Source of the DNA: an uncultured Collinsella sp.
GTDB taxonomy: Bacteria > Actinomycetota > Coriobacteriia > Coriobacteriales > Coriobacteriaceae
Assembly: GCA_937982065.1 (NCBI GenBank)
Contig: CALJMO010000017.1
Span: 1-24,841 of the forward strand
Direction of reading: 5' to 3'
Length of the DNA stretch: 24,841 nucleotides
This document shows positions 1 to 8,236 of this stretch, one piece after another. The stretch's first letter is position 1. Every line of letters starts with the position of its first letter. Under the pieces are notes generated by a model, which did not search any database, was not told where the DNA came from, and worked only from the letters and a program-made list of their open reading frames with translations. The position numbers were made by a program, and so were the translations under genes.

Positions 1-1
1 C

Positions 2-69
2 AAAGCCTTCTCTGGAGACGCGTTTTACGTAGCAGAGTACGACACGACCTACCGTGAGCTTCGCTACAA
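2..69 (+). pseudogene. 3' part of an unidentified gene, left piece, cut by the IS21 insertion
   Basis: The frame beginning at base 2 is open up to the IS21 left end and encodes about 22 residues (KAFSGDAFYVAEYDTTYREL, then R-Y). It continues out of the left edge of the window. Inside the IS it would run on only to a TAG at 89-91. Joining base 69 to base 2450, that is, removing the IS and one copy of the ACAA target repeat, continues the same frame into the right piece at 2446-2561. The protein family is not recognised. The Tyr- and aromatic-rich composition resembles a secreted or surface-exposed domain, but that is only an impression. Confidence 0.6.
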
Positions 70-176
70 TGTTAGCGTCGGATTATTTTAGCCAAATATA
101 GTCGGCCGAGATTGACCAATCCCGGCCGACCCATTTTAGCCAACACGCCCGCATCTATGACTTTCCTATCGCATTC

Positions 177-1004
177 CTACATCCCCTCGGGCTGGATCCC
201 CCTCACCTTCACCGCCTGGGGGACGGCCTCCACCGAGTAGGTGTCAAGCTCCCTGCCGCGGTAGCTCGGGCCCCGCATCACGAACACCGACGCCTTGTCG
301 AACAGCCTGTCGAGGGCGCAGAGGAGCGTGTCGTCGCCCGTGAAGAACTCATCCCACCCGCTCGGGGCGATGTTGCTCGTGAGGACCATCGCGTTCGGCC
401 CCTCCTTCTCGTAGCGCCTGTCGACGACATCGAAGAACAGGTCGGTGCACGGCCTGTCGTAGACGCATCTCCCCACCTCGTCAACGATGAGGCACGACGG
501 CTTGACGAGCGAGGAGACGACCCGCGAGGTGTTTCCCCGCTGGACGGCCTTCTGGAACCTGTCCCTGAGCTCGGTCGCCTTTATGTAGTAGGTCTTGAGC
601 CCCCGCATGCAGCACTCGCGCCCGTAGGCCTGCGCGAGGTGCGTCTTCCCTATGCCGCCGGGCCCGACGAAGGCGACGTTGCGGTGCGCGTAGAGGTCGG
701 CCAGCGACGGGAGCTTGCCCAGCGCGGCCGCGTCCCGGCCCTGGATCCTGGAGAAGTCGAAGCCCTCGAAGGTCTTGGGCTCGCGCCTGGGCAGCCTGCT
801 CAGCCTCAGCAGCGTCTCGATGGAGGCGAGCCTCCTCTTCTCCGCAAGGTAGGAGAAGGTGGCTGCCACGGCGGCCATCTCCCCGTCGCCGAGGTCGAGG
901 TCCGAGGCGAGGGTCGCGAGCTCCTCCGCCCCGACGGCGATCCCGAGCCTCGACGCGGCGTCGCTCGCGAGCTCGTAGGGGCTCGCCCCCGCGCCCGCCA
1001 TCAT
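177..1004 (-). CDS. istB: IS21 transposition helper ATPase IstB
   Basis: A 275-residue AAA+ ATPase of the IstB/DnaC-like family, which loads on target DNA and activates the IstA transposase. Walker A is GPGGIGKTH at about residues 114-122 and Walker B is CLIVDEVG at about 171-178. The start is the ATG at 1004-1002: it overlaps the istA stop as ATGA and has GGGAGGG a few bases upstream. The frame stays open further upstream inside istA, but that part is Arg-rich shadow sequence and is not counted. The length is somewhat above the usual 250 residues, and the N-terminal helical region looks normal. Confidence 0.9.
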   Translation of the reverse strand: MMAGAGASPYELASDAASRLGIAVGAEELATLASDLDLGDGEMAAVAATFSYLAEKRRLASIETLLRLSRLPRREPKTFEGFDFSRIQGRDAAALGKLPSLADLYAHRNVAFVGPGGIGKTHLAQAYGRECCMRGLKTYYIKATELRDRFQKAVQRGNTSRVVSSLVKPSCLIVDEVGRCVYDRPCTDLFFDVVDRRYEKEGPNAMVLTSNIAPSGWDEFFTGDDTLLCALDRLFDKASVFVMRGPSYRGRELDTYSVEAVPQAVKVRGIQPEGM

Positions 1005-2308
1005 TCGGCCCTCCCGAAGTCGAACCTCTCGAAACCGGGTTTCGTCCTGGGCGGGGCGATCTGCTCGACCACGGTCCCCACCGGCTGGGTCGGCAGCTCC
1101 TCGGGCTGCGCCGGCGATGTCTCCCACTGCCCCTCGCACCAGCTGTCGGCGCCGGTGCCGACGGCGTGGGCGACGAGCTCGCGGGAGAGGTCGTCGCTGT
1201 ATATGTGCACCACGCGCCCCTCCCGGCTCACCCTGCACTCGCGGCGGACGTACCAGTAGGGCACGCCGTAGCGGTGCCCCTCGAAGCTCACGAAGCCGTC
1301 GAAGGAGATCTTCCGGCGCGGGCACAGGTACCGCTCGACCTCGGCCGTGACCTCGAGCGGCCTGGTGTTCGCCGAGCACGCCGCCTCGTGCTCGCGCATC
1401 GGGACGCATGCCGCCGCGCGGCGCCAGCGGCCTCCCTGCTCGGCGCACCAGAGGGCGGCCTCCCGGTTGAGGGCGTCAAGGTCGGTGAAGGACCTTCCCG
1501 CGAGGAAGTTCCCCTTCACGAAGCGGACGAGCCTCTCCACCTTGCCCTTCGTATAGGGGTGGCGCGGCCTGCACAGCCTGGTGCGGAAGCCGACGACGCC
1601 CATGAACTCGGCGTAGTCGGCCTGCCAGACGGGCCGGCCGTCGGCATCGCGGCGGACGACCACGCTCTTCATGTTGTCGGTGAGCACGGTCGCGGGCACG
1701 CCCAGCGCCGAGAACGCGTGCAGCATCCCGATGAGGAGGTTCTCCTGGCGCGCGTTCGGGAAGAACTCGACGTGGGCGCCCCCGCAATGGTGGCAGACCA
1801 TGGCGAAGCAGGCGATCCGCGCCCGCTCCCCGCCGGGGCGCTCGACCGCGACGAAGCCCCAGTCCATCTGGTAGGCCTCTCCGGGCGCCGTCCTGAAGCG
1901 CTGGCCGCGGCAGCCCTGCGGGGCCGCCTGCCGCCTCTTCGCGGGCACGAGGTCCCGGTGCGCGGCGATGTAGGTCTTCACCGTTGTGAGGCCGCCGGCG
2001 TAGCCCTGGCCGAGCAGCCGCTCGAATATCACCTGCGAGTTGGTGACGCCCTTCCGCAGGAGGTCGTCCACCAGGCCGGTGTGGCCGGCGAGCACGCCCG
2101 GCGCGGCCCTCCTCCCGCTGTTCCCGTGGGGCAGGGCCCTGAACCCGTGGGCCCTGACCGTCCTCGCGCGGGAGCGGGTGAGCCCCGTCCTCCTGCAGAA
2201 CTCAGCGAGGTTGCATGCCTGCGGGTCGAACCCGTCGCCCTCCTCCGCGGCCATCTCCCGGAGCGCCGCGTCTATAATCTCCTGTAGGTCATCGTGTCTC
2301 TCGTTCAC
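1001..2308 (-). CDS. istA: IS21 transposase IstA (DDE, rve core)
   Basis: A 435-residue transposase. An N-terminal helix-turn-helix region (about 30-120) is followed by an rve/DDE catalytic core with candidate residues D149 (in YQMDWG), D211 (in VLTDNMKS) and E258 (in KGKVERLVRF). The HPYTKGKVER stretch is typical of IstA. The start is a GTG at 2308-2306 with AGGAGG nine bases upstream. The stop overlaps istB by four bases, so the two proteins are translationally coupled. It is shorter than many IstA proteins (about 500 residues), but all catalytic parts are present. Confidence 0.92.
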   Translation of the reverse strand: MNERHDDLQEIIDAALREMAAEEGDGFDPQACNLAEFCRRTGLTRSRARTVRAHGFRALPHGNSGRRAAPGVLAGHTGLVDDLLRKGVTNSQVIFERLLGQGYAGGLTTVKTYIAAHRDLVPAKRRQAAPQGCRGQRFRTAPGEAYQMDWGFVAVERPGGERARIACFAMVCHHCGGAHVEFFPNARQENLLIGMLHAFSALGVPATVLTDNMKSVVVRRDADGRPVWQADYAEFMGVVGFRTRLCRPRHPYTKGKVERLVRFVKGNFLAGRSFTDLDALNREAALWCAEQGGRWRRAAACVPMREHEAACSANTRPLEVTAEVERYLCPRRKISFDGFVSFEGHRYGVPYWYVRRECRVSREGRVVHIYSDDLSRELVAHAVGTGADSWCEGQWETSPAQPEELPTQPVGTVVEQIAPPRTKPGFERFDFGRAE

Positions 2309-2445
2309 CTCAATGGTCCTCCTAACGCCGGCGTGTTGGCACCACCAGCGTAGTGGCGGCGGGGAGGCACGGTGGCCATTATTCGGTGACCGGGATTGGT
2401 CAAAATAGTTTGACTATTAGCGGCTAAAATCGCCCGGCGCTAACA

Positions 2446-2561
2446 ACAACAAGAGATACGAATATCTAGGCGCAAAAGCAATCAGCTATACATCGGGTTG
2501 GTACGGCTCCCACTATGGACACATAACCCAGTTCAAGTGTAACTACCGCGTGTACAACTAA
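2446..2561 (+). pseudogene. C-terminal piece of the gene cut by IS21
   Basis: From 2451 an open frame encodes about 36 residues rich in Tyr, Gly and His (it contains SYTSGWYGSHYGHITQFK) and stops at TAA 2559-2561. It has no start of its own and is in frame with bases 2-69 once the IS and one target repeat are removed. A strong terminator lies 19 bp beyond the stop, so this is the true 3' end of the original gene. The end vaguely recalls small secreted bacteriocin-like proteins, but I cannot assign a family. Confidence 0.6.
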
Positions 2562-2580
2562 AGCAACCCGGCCGGGACGA

Positions 2581-2611
2581 GGGGCGACGCAAAAGCGTCG
2601 CCCCCGTTTTT
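2581..2611 (+). terminator. Rho-independent terminator of the disrupted gene
   Basis: GGGGCGACGC and GCGTCGCCCC form a 10-bp stem with an AAAA loop, followed by a T-run (2607-2611). It lies directly after the stop at 2561 on the same strand. Confidence 0.9.
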
Positions 2612-2626
2612 AACCATGCCAGCTGA

Positions 2627-2881
2627 ACCTGGTTCAGGCTTCAATGCAAGAAGAAGCAGGCCGAGGTCCAGATTTCGGACAAGAAGAGGGCGCTCGCGCG
2701 CGAGGCGCGCAAGGCACGCAACCACGCGCTCATGGTCGCCGGCGGGCTCATCGTGAACCACGCGCCGGGCGGCAACTGGAAACGCATCGACTGGGACAGG
2801 CTTGCGGCGTGAATCGACCGCCACGGATACAAAATCACCGGCTCCACGCAGCACGGAATCTGGACCCGTAACCTTTCGTAG
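2627..2881 (+). pseudogene. Decayed small mobilization-type protein (TraD-like?), 5' truncated with in-frame stop
   Basis: After a TGA at 2624-2626 the frame has no start codon but looks coding. It encodes a Lys/Arg-rich helical stretch (ISDKKRALAREARKARNHAL) and then MVAGGLIVNHAPGG and WKRIDWDRLAA, up to TGA at 2810-2812. The same frame continues after this stop with IDRHGYKITGSTQHGIW and ends at TAG 2879-2881. The layout suggests a former Trp codon (TGG) mutated to TGA. The KARNHALMVAGGL pattern resembles the small TraD/relaxosome accessory proteins of mobilizable plasmids; this is a weak family call. The small palindrome at 2623-2637 (CTGAACC-T-GGTTCAG) sits at the 5' break and may mark the junction. 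Confidence 0.5.
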
Positions 2882-2902
2882 CCCAGATCAAAATACCGGT
2901 TG

Positions 2903-2949
2903 TTTCCAGAAATCCTCTAGGAGGCGTCTAGATAGAGGATTTCTGGAAA
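2903..2949. repeat. Perfect 17-bp inverted repeat (element A), related to 16076-16116
   Basis: TTTCCAGAAATCCTCTA (2903-2919) and its exact complement (2933-2949) are separated by 13 bp containing GGCGTCTAGA. No T-run follows, so it is a poor intrinsic terminator. It lies between the decayed + strand gene and the 3' end of the minus-strand ATPase gene. The sequence aligns well with the palindrome at 16076-16116, which shares TTCYAGAAAYCYTCTAG and the complementary arm. Confidence 0.75.
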
Positions 2950-2965
2950 TGCAAATAACAATAAT

Positions 2966-4231
2966 TTAGATTCCGAGCGTATCGACCGGAGCAACAACGA
3001 TGCCTTCGCTAGTTACGTGAGCCGGCATACCAAACCCGATGACGATGAGTTTCGCCGCAGGCGGCCTCTCCCCGCGATCGACCAGCTTTCGCTCAAGTCG
3101 AAGCAGATTTTCCACTGCCTCTGGGACTTGGGGGCTCCCGAGCTTAACCTCAACGGCAACCCACGAGCCGTCACGACGATGGACAATCGCGTCGACCTCT
3201 AGGTCGTCAGCGTCGTGGTAGTGAGATACGGTCGCATCGCTGGCCGCCGCGTAAACCTTGAGATCGTGCAGCACAAGGGATTCGAAGAGCAAGCCAAGGG
3301 TCTTCGGATCGGATGACAACGACTCCGGATCCGCACCGATGAGGGCGACGGCGAGCGATGAGTCCGCAAGGTGCCGCTTCGCGCCCTGCCGCAACTTCAC
3401 CGGCGACCTGAGAGCCGGATGCCACGCGGGGACATCGTCGACGATATTGATACGGCGCAGCGCGTCCATGTAGCCGGTAATCGTATTCTTTGAGACGTCA
3501 ACACCCAAATCCCTTTCGATGGACCTCATGCCGGCAAGAGTCGATTCATTGCGTGCAAGCGACGAGAGCAAAGCCCTTACCTTAACCGGGTCGCGTTTCA
3601 CTCCATCCGCCCTCGAAACGTCAGACTCGCAAACACCGTCAATATAGGCGGCGGCTATCCGCATTGCGTCGGCAGTTGTCTTACCGACCGCTTGGGGCCA
3701 ACCGCCGCGGCAGAGCAAATCCGCGATACCGGCGATACCGGCGATGGATCCGAGTGACGCCGCAACGGAATCTCCATCGAGCAGCGCACCAAGCGAGACC
3801 GCTCCCGACGAAATACCGAGCTCGAAAAGCGTCATGGTATCCATCCGCAAACGGGCGATTCGACCCACACCGCTGTGCATCGGCTGGTTCTCGGCTCGCG
3901 GCGTCGCAGATCCGGTGAGAATGAACTGTCCTGGCTCCCCTCCCCTGACATCGCATTCGAATCGCACGGCATCCCATAGCTTCGGTTCTTCCTGCCATTC
4001 GTCGACAAGCCTCGGGGTCGGTCCGACAATTGCTTGGGCCGGATCGAGACGAGCGAGCTGGAGGGCCGCAAAACCGCCAGATGGGTCGGAGAGAGATAAC
4101 GATGACTCGGCAAATCTCTGAGCTGTCGTTGTCTTTCCACACCATTTCGGCCCCTGAATGAGCACTGCACCAAAAATGCCAAGGTCGCGCTCGACCAAGC
4201 AGTCAACACAACGTCCTATATACCTATCCAT
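2966..4231 (-). CDS. AAA-family ATPase with C-terminal DUF4143-type domain
   Basis: A 421-residue protein of the ATP-binding/DUF4143 group, common as single genes in gut bacteria; its cellular role is not established. Walker A is GPKWCGKTT (27-35), Walker B-like RLVDEWQ (74-80) and a sensor-like ILTGSAT (104-110). A winged-helix-like middle part follows. The C-terminal region has a PD-(D/E)XK-like pattern with LEVD (D347) and VEVK (E361, K363), typical of DUF4143. The ATG at 4231 is chosen over the upstream in-frame ATG at 4246 because GGAGGG lies 7 bp before it. The gene is intact, monocistronic and convergent with the decayed gene before it. Three 23-bp-spaced repeats lie just upstream. Confidence 0.85.
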   Translation of the reverse strand: MDRYIGRCVDCLVERDLGIFGAVLIQGPKWCGKTTTAQRFAESSLSLSDPSGGFAALQLARLDPAQAIVGPTPRLVDEWQEEPKLWDAVRFECDVRGGEPGQFILTGSATPRAENQPMHSGVGRIARLRMDTMTLFELGISSGAVSLGALLDGDSVAASLGSIAGIAGIADLLCRGGWPQAVGKTTADAMRIAAAYIDGVCESDVSRADGVKRDPVKVRALLSSLARNESTLAGMRSIERDLGVDVSKNTITGYMDALRRINIVDDVPAWHPALRSPVKLRQGAKRHLADSSLAVALIGADPESLSSDPKTLGLLFESLVLHDLKVYAAASDATVSHYHDADDLEVDAIVHRRDGSWVAVEVKLGSPQVPEAVENLLRLERKLVDRGERPPAAKLIVIGFGMPAHVTSEGIVVAPVDTLGI

Positions 4232-4279
4232 CGGCTTTCCCTCCAATCATTCATTTGAAATTATAGCGTCTATCTGCGT

Positions 4280-4338
4280 CGTTGGGACAAATAACGATTA
4301 CTTATTGGGACGATTGACGGTAATTTATTGGGACGATT
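4280..4338. repeat. Three TTGGGAC repeats at exact 23-bp spacing upstream of the ATPase gene
   Basis: CGTTGGGACAAAT (4280-4292), TATTGGGACGATT (4303-4315) and TATTGGGACGATT (4326-4338) are spaced 23 bp apart, about two helical turns. They lie 49-107 bp upstream of the ATPase start, where its promoter should be. A multi-site operator is plausible; a mobile-element end is the alternative. Confidence 0.6.
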
Positions 4339-4396
4339 TCCATTTTCTTAAGGCACTAATCAACGAGACCCACTGTGAACTATGAGACGGATAAAT

Positions 4397-4618
4397 TTAG
4401 CTGACGCCTCTCATGAGTTCAGCAATGCTGATTTGAAATCCGTCGGCAATCTTCTTGAGATTTGAGAGGCTGACATTACGCCGCCCGACTTCAATGCTCG
4501 CGTAGTAGGAACGATCCATTTCAATCAAATTGGCGAACTGCTCCTGGCTGCACCCGAGTCCAGCGCGAAGCTCTTTGCATCTCATGCCGAATGATTTCTG
4601 AAGCGTCTTCGTATCCAT
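4397..4618 (-). CDS. Small XRE-family transcriptional regulator
   Basis: A 73-residue single-domain helix-turn-helix protein of the Cro/C1 (XRE) type. The HTH reads CSQEQFANLIEMDRSYYASIE, followed by NVSLSNLKKIADGFQISIAEL, the classic XRE helices 2-5. The frame is open back to an ATG at 4654, but that codon lies inside the palindromic operator. The ATG at 4618 or 4633 is more likely. Neither has a Shine-Dalgarno site, and TATACA and TTGTAT boxes 16 bp apart end close to 4633, so the transcript may be leaderless. The gene is divergent from the surface-protein gene and probably controls itself and perhaps that gene. Confidence 0.85.
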   Translation of the reverse strand: MDTKTLQKSFGMRCKELRAGLGCSQEQFANLIEMDRSYYASIEVGRRNVSLSNLKKIADGFQISIAELMRGVS

Positions 4619-4633
4619 GACAAAAAGAGTCAT

Positions 4634-4674
4634 GGATTGTTGTATAAAAGCCAACGGACTATATACAACAATCC
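4634..4674. promoter_or_regulatory. 13-bp perfect inverted repeat, probable operator of the XRE regulator
   Basis: GGATTGTTGTATA (4634-4646) and TATACAACAATCC (4662-4674) are exact complements with a 15-bp spacer. On the minus strand the two arms supply a TTGTAT -35 and a TATACA -10 with 16 bp between them, so a repressor bound here would cover its own promoter. The right arm lies upstream of the divergent surface-protein gene. Confidence 0.75.
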
Positions 4675-4757
4675 CAGTTAAGGCGCATAATTATCTCTAT
4701 TGGAAAGCGCTCTGATGCCCAGTCGGATAGGGCACGGAAAAGGAATGGAACAGCACA

Positions 4758-7700
4758 ATGACTCAGGGAAAGCACTTCGCTGCCGGTGGCGATCACTTCG
4801 CCGCACTGCCAAACAAAAAGATTCACACTCCGAAGGGGATCGCGCGTCTGACCGTCACCGCGGCGACCATGGCCGCCATGACCGGATCGAGCCTCATCTC
4901 ACCGTTCACGGCATTCGCCCAGACCGGTGACGGGGGCACACAGCACCCCGCCGTGATGTCGCCGATCGCCACCCACGCCGGCGCGGCATCCGGTACCGGC
5001 GCGAAATCCGCCGCACAGACCATCGCGGACCTGCAGAAGGCAGTCGACGAGGCGAAGGCGAAGGAGGACGCCGCCAAGGCATCCTACGATGAGGCCGCCG
5101 GTCCCTACAACGAGGCGGCTTCCGCCCGCGACCAGGCCAAGGCATCCTACGATTCGGCAGTCAGCGCCGGCACGGCAGCCGACCGAGCGGCAATGGACGA
5201 GTACGCCCGTCAGGTCGCAGAGGGCAAGGACGCCGCCGATGCCGCCGGCAAGGACCTCGAGCAGGCGAAGGCGGGTCTCGCAGACGCCAAGGCGGATGCG
5301 TCCGAGAAGGACGAAGCGTACCAGTCCGCCATCAAGGCGGCCCAGGACGCTCAGGACGCCCTCGATAAAGCCAAGGCCGATGCCGTAGGCGCCACCCCGG
5401 AGGCTATCCGTGCCGCCGAGCAGGCCGTGCGCGACGCCACGGATGCCGTGAGCAGGGCACAGGCCGAACTCGACAACGCCAACGCGACGCTTGCCGATGC
5501 CCAGTCCAAGCTGGTTGCGGCCCAGTCTGCAAAGGATTCCGCCGATTCCGTTCTCGCCGCAGCCCAGCAGAACAAGGACACGGCGGATGCGAAGGCCGCA
5601 GCCGCCAGCGCCGCCTACGAGAAGGCGAAAGCAGACCTCGCCGCAGCGGAGGCCGGTGCGAGCGGTCCAGAGTATGATGCGGCAAAACAGAAGGTCGCGG
5701 ACGCAGAGGCAGCCCTCGCTGCCGCACGAGCGGTGCAGTCCCAGTGCGAGTCCGAGCTCGAGCAGGTACAGTCCGCTGCGGCAACGGCACAGGCCGACCT
5801 GAATGATGCCCAGGTGGCCCTCTCCGTAAAGCAGCAGGCCGCGGCCGATGCCGAATCCGGCGTGACCGCCGCCCAGTCCGCTCTCGATGCCGCGAACGCC
5901 GACCTCGATGCGGCCAAGCAGGCGAATGCCGACGCCGTCGCCAAGCTGGATGCCGCGAAGCAGGCTGTCAAGGACGCAGAGTCCGCCAAGGCAACCGCAG
6001 ACGTAGAGCTCGCGAACGCCAGGGCCGCAAAGGATACCGCAGACGCCGCCGTAACCGCCGCGCAGCAGAAGGTCGACGAGGCCAAGGCGAAACTCGACTC
6101 CGCCGACGCACAACTCAAGCAGGGAGCCATCGGCTTCTTCAAGGCCATGGGTGCCGATTCAGCCATCGAGATCATCCAGAACTGTACACACAAGGACTAC
6201 ACCGAGGTCGGAAACAGCCTCGATGCGACCAGTCTCGACAACATGCTCGCGGCAATCCCGTACATGAAGTCCATCAACGAGTATCGCAAGTCCGTCGGTC
6301 TCTCCGAACTCCAGGTCACCTATAAGCTCATTGCAGCGGCGATAGCCAACGCAAACTATTCCGATGTCAAGTTTGGACATTCCATGCAGTTCGATACGAC
6401 CGAAAACCTCGCATGGAATTATGGAACCGATCCGAAACCGCAGTGGGTGGACCAAGAAAAGGCTTTCTTCGATCAGGCGGTTCAGGAGCTCTATGGCGTC
6501 ACCGGTCTAATCGGTAAGGATGCCGTAGACTTCTACAAGTCGCATAGTGGGATTGAATCCTATGTCAACCAGCATTTTAAGGTTGCCGGATATCCCGCAA
6601 CTGTCGGTCACTACCTGCATGTCATCAGCCCTGAAATCGGCTATATGGGCATGGCGGTCTGCAGCAAGGGAACCATGAACGGCTGGAAGACCGACAGCTT
6701 CGATACCGCAAACCTGGGTTGGGCAGGCTCCGGTTGGAACATGAACCCCATGTCCGTCGACGAGTACGAGCAGAAGCTGACCTCCTATATCAACGGCCTC
6801 AAGAACGCCAAGAGCGCACTCAACGCAGCCAAGGCCGATCTCGCATCCAAGAAGCAGGCAGCCGCCGGCGCCGCCACAACCGTCCAGCAGAAACAGGTCG
6901 CGGTGGATGCCGCACAGGCAGGTGTCGATGCCGCAAAGCAGGGTGTTGCCGATGCCCAGCGTGCCGTCGATGCCGCCAAGGCTGATGTCGCCGCCAAGCA
7001 GCAGGCCGTCACGGATGCCCAGACCGAGCTTAATGCGGCGAAATCGGACCTCGATGCCGCCAACGCGGCAGTCGATACGGCAAAGTCGACCGTCCAGCAG
7101 AAGCAGGTCACCTTTGATGCCGCCAACGCAGCCGTAACGACCGCACAGTCAAAGTTGGATTCCGCCAAGGCGGACACCGCCGCCAAGCAGCAGGGCGTGG
7201 ACGATGCGAACGCCGACCTCGCGAAGTTCTTCCAAGACGTCGCCGACGCCAAGAAGGCGCTCGATACAGCAAAGAGCGTCCATGACGCGGCGGCAGCCGA
7301 TCAGGTCGAGAAGGCGACCGTCCTCGCCGCCGCCGAGCAAAAGGCGGACGCCACCGCACGCGCCCTCGCGGATGCCCAGCGTGCCGTCGATGCCGCAAAG
7401 ACCGACGCCGGCGTTGCCGCCGACAGGCTTACCGGCTCCCAGACCGATCTCGATGACGCACAGTCGAACCTCGACATCCTCACCGGCCTTGCCGCGAAGC
7501 TCGCAGAGGCACAGCAGCGCGAGCAGGATGCAGTAAAGGCCGTCAATGACACCAAGGCCGCCCTCGATGCCGCGAAGGCGGATACCATCGCCGCCGAGTC
7601 CCTGGTCTCCGCCGCCGAGCAGGCGAAGGCGCAGGCAGACGCCAAGCTGTCGAAGCTGAACTCCATCGATGCCGGCGCGGCGATCGCTTCCGGCCATGAT

Positions 7701-8108
7701 GTGAACGCGGATGACGCCCTCAACGCGCTTTTCGCCGCAGCAGTCGAGGCACGCGCCAAGATCGCGCCCGCCAAGGCCATCTTGGACGAGAAGCAGGTCG
7801 CGGTGGACGAGCTCCAGCCCGGCTGCGATGCGGCACTCGCCGCCTACGAGCAGGCGAAGTCTGACCGCATCGCAGCGGAGCAGAAGCTTTCCGATGAGAT
7901 CGCACGACAGGAGGCAGAGGAGGTCGCAAAGCAGCAGGCGGCATACACCCCGAAGCACCTCGCCGGCACGGATACCGCCCAGCCCGGCAGCCTCGCCCAG
8001 ACCGGTGACCGCGCGGGACTCATCGGCGAGACGTTCGCCATCGGCGGTACCGTCCTCGTGGCGGCCGGCGTCTTCCTCGATCAAAAGAAGCGCCGCGAGC
8101 AGATGTAG
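4758..8108 (+). CDS. LAXTG-anchored surface protein with Ala-rich coiled coils and an internal CAP/SCP domain
   Basis: 1116 residues. A signal peptide (about 1-54, cleavage after TAFA) is followed by an Ala/Asp/Lys-rich coiled coil to about residue 455. A globular CAP/SCP-like domain follows (about 457-660), then a second Ala-rich coiled coil to about 1060. The C-terminus carries LAQTG (1079-1083), a hydrophobic segment and the basic tail KKRREQ. LAXTG is the form recognised by class E sortases of high-GC Gram-positives. The CAP call rests on GHSMQ (H541), ENLAW (E549), a following acidic EKAFF (E567) and GHYLHVISPEIGYMGMA (H618), the family's His/Glu cavity and signature. The rod may hold the CAP domain away from the cell, for adhesion or host interaction. 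The long alanine repeats make assembly errors possible, but the frame is uninterrupted. Confidence 0.88.
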   Translation: MTQGKHFAAGGDHFAALPNKKIHTPKGIARLTVTAATMAAMTGSSLISPFTAFAQTGDGGTQHPAVMSPIATHAGAASGTGAKSAAQTIADLQKAVDEAKAKEDAAKASYDEAAGPYNEAASARDQAKASYDSAVSAGTAADRAAMDEYARQVAEGKDAADAAGKDLEQAKAGLADAKADASEKDEAYQSAIKAAQDAQDALDKAKADAVGATPEAIRAAEQAVRDATDAVSRAQAELDNANATLADAQSKLVAAQSAKDSADSVLAAAQQNKDTADAKAAAASAAYEKAKADLAAAEAGASGPEYDAAKQKVADAEAALAAARAVQSQCESELEQVQSAAATAQADLNDAQVALSVKQQAAADAESGVTAAQSALDAANADLDAAKQANADAVAKLDAAKQAVKDAESAKATADVELANARAAKDTADAAVTAAQQKVDEAKAKLDSADAQLKQGAIGFFKAMGADSAIEIIQNCTHKDYTEVGNSLDATSLDNMLAAIPYMKSINEYRKSVGLSELQVTYKLIAAAIANANYSDVKFGHSMQFDTTENLAWNYGTDPKPQWVDQEKAFFDQAVQELYGVTGLIGKDAVDFYKSHSGIESYVNQHFKVAGYPATVGHYLHVISPEIGYMGMAVCSKGTMNGWKTDSFDTANLGWAGSGWNMNPMSVDEYEQKLTSYINGLKNAKSALNAAKADLASKKQAAAGAATTVQQKQVAVDAAQAGVDAAKQGVADAQRAVDAAKADVAAKQQAVTDAQTELNAAKSDLDAANAAVDTAKSTVQQKQVTFDAANAAVTTAQSKLDSAKADTAAKQQGVDDANADLAKFFQDVADAKKALDTAKSVHDAAAADQVEKATVLAAAEQKADATARALADAQRAVDAAKTDAGVAADRLTGSQTDLDDAQSNLDILTGLAAKLAEAQQREQDAVKAVNDTKAALDAAKADTIAAESLVSAAEQAKAQADAKLSKLNSIDAGAAIASGHDVNADDALNALFAAAVEARAKIAPAKAILDEKQVAVDELQPGCDAALAAYEQAKSDRIAAEQKLSDEIARQEAEEVAKQQAAYTPKHLAGTDTAQPGSLAQTGDRAGLIGETFAIGGTVLVAAGVFLDQKKRREQM

Positions 8109-8130
8109 TGCAAATCGAATAACGACTCGG

Positions 8131-8167
8131 AAAAGGGGAGTTCCACAAAAAGGAACTCCCCTTTTTT
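8131..8167 (+). terminator. Strong Rho-independent terminator after the surface-protein gene
   Basis: GGGGAGTTCC and GGAACTCCCC pair across a 7-nt loop and are followed by TTTTTT (8162-8167). It starts 22 bp after the stop at 8108. Confidence 0.95.
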
Positions 8168-8236
8168 CGTCTCGCCAACCACGGTTCGTTGAGGCAGCTT
8201 CAGCTTAAGGGCCACAGATTAAACCGATCTATAACT

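Larger units (their letters stand above)
70..2445 (-). mobile_element. IS21-family insertion sequence, complete
   Basis: The element carries istA and istB on the minus strand. Its ends are related inverted repeats starting TGTTAGCG (70-77) and finishing CGCTAACA (2438-2445). The similarity continues inward for about 60 bp with shared blocks ATTTTAGCC, ATAGTC and GACCAATCCCGG. The left end holds a second ATTTTAGCCAA block, as expected for the multiple transposase sites at IS21 ends. The flanks carry a 4-bp direct repeat ACAA (66-69 and 2446-2449), within the 4-8 bp known for the family. Both genes are intact, so the copy may still be active. Confidence 0.9.

Noticed and set aside
1005..1448. 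Longer open frame upstream of istB
   Set aside because: It is antisense-free shadow sequence of istA in another frame, Arg/Ala-rich, and the ATGA overlap with a Shine-Dalgarno site sets the istB start at 1004.
4899..8084. Long minus-strand frames opposite the surface-protein gene
   Set aside because: They are by-products of Ala-rich coding (GCN codons) on the + strand; no ribosome sites or domains.
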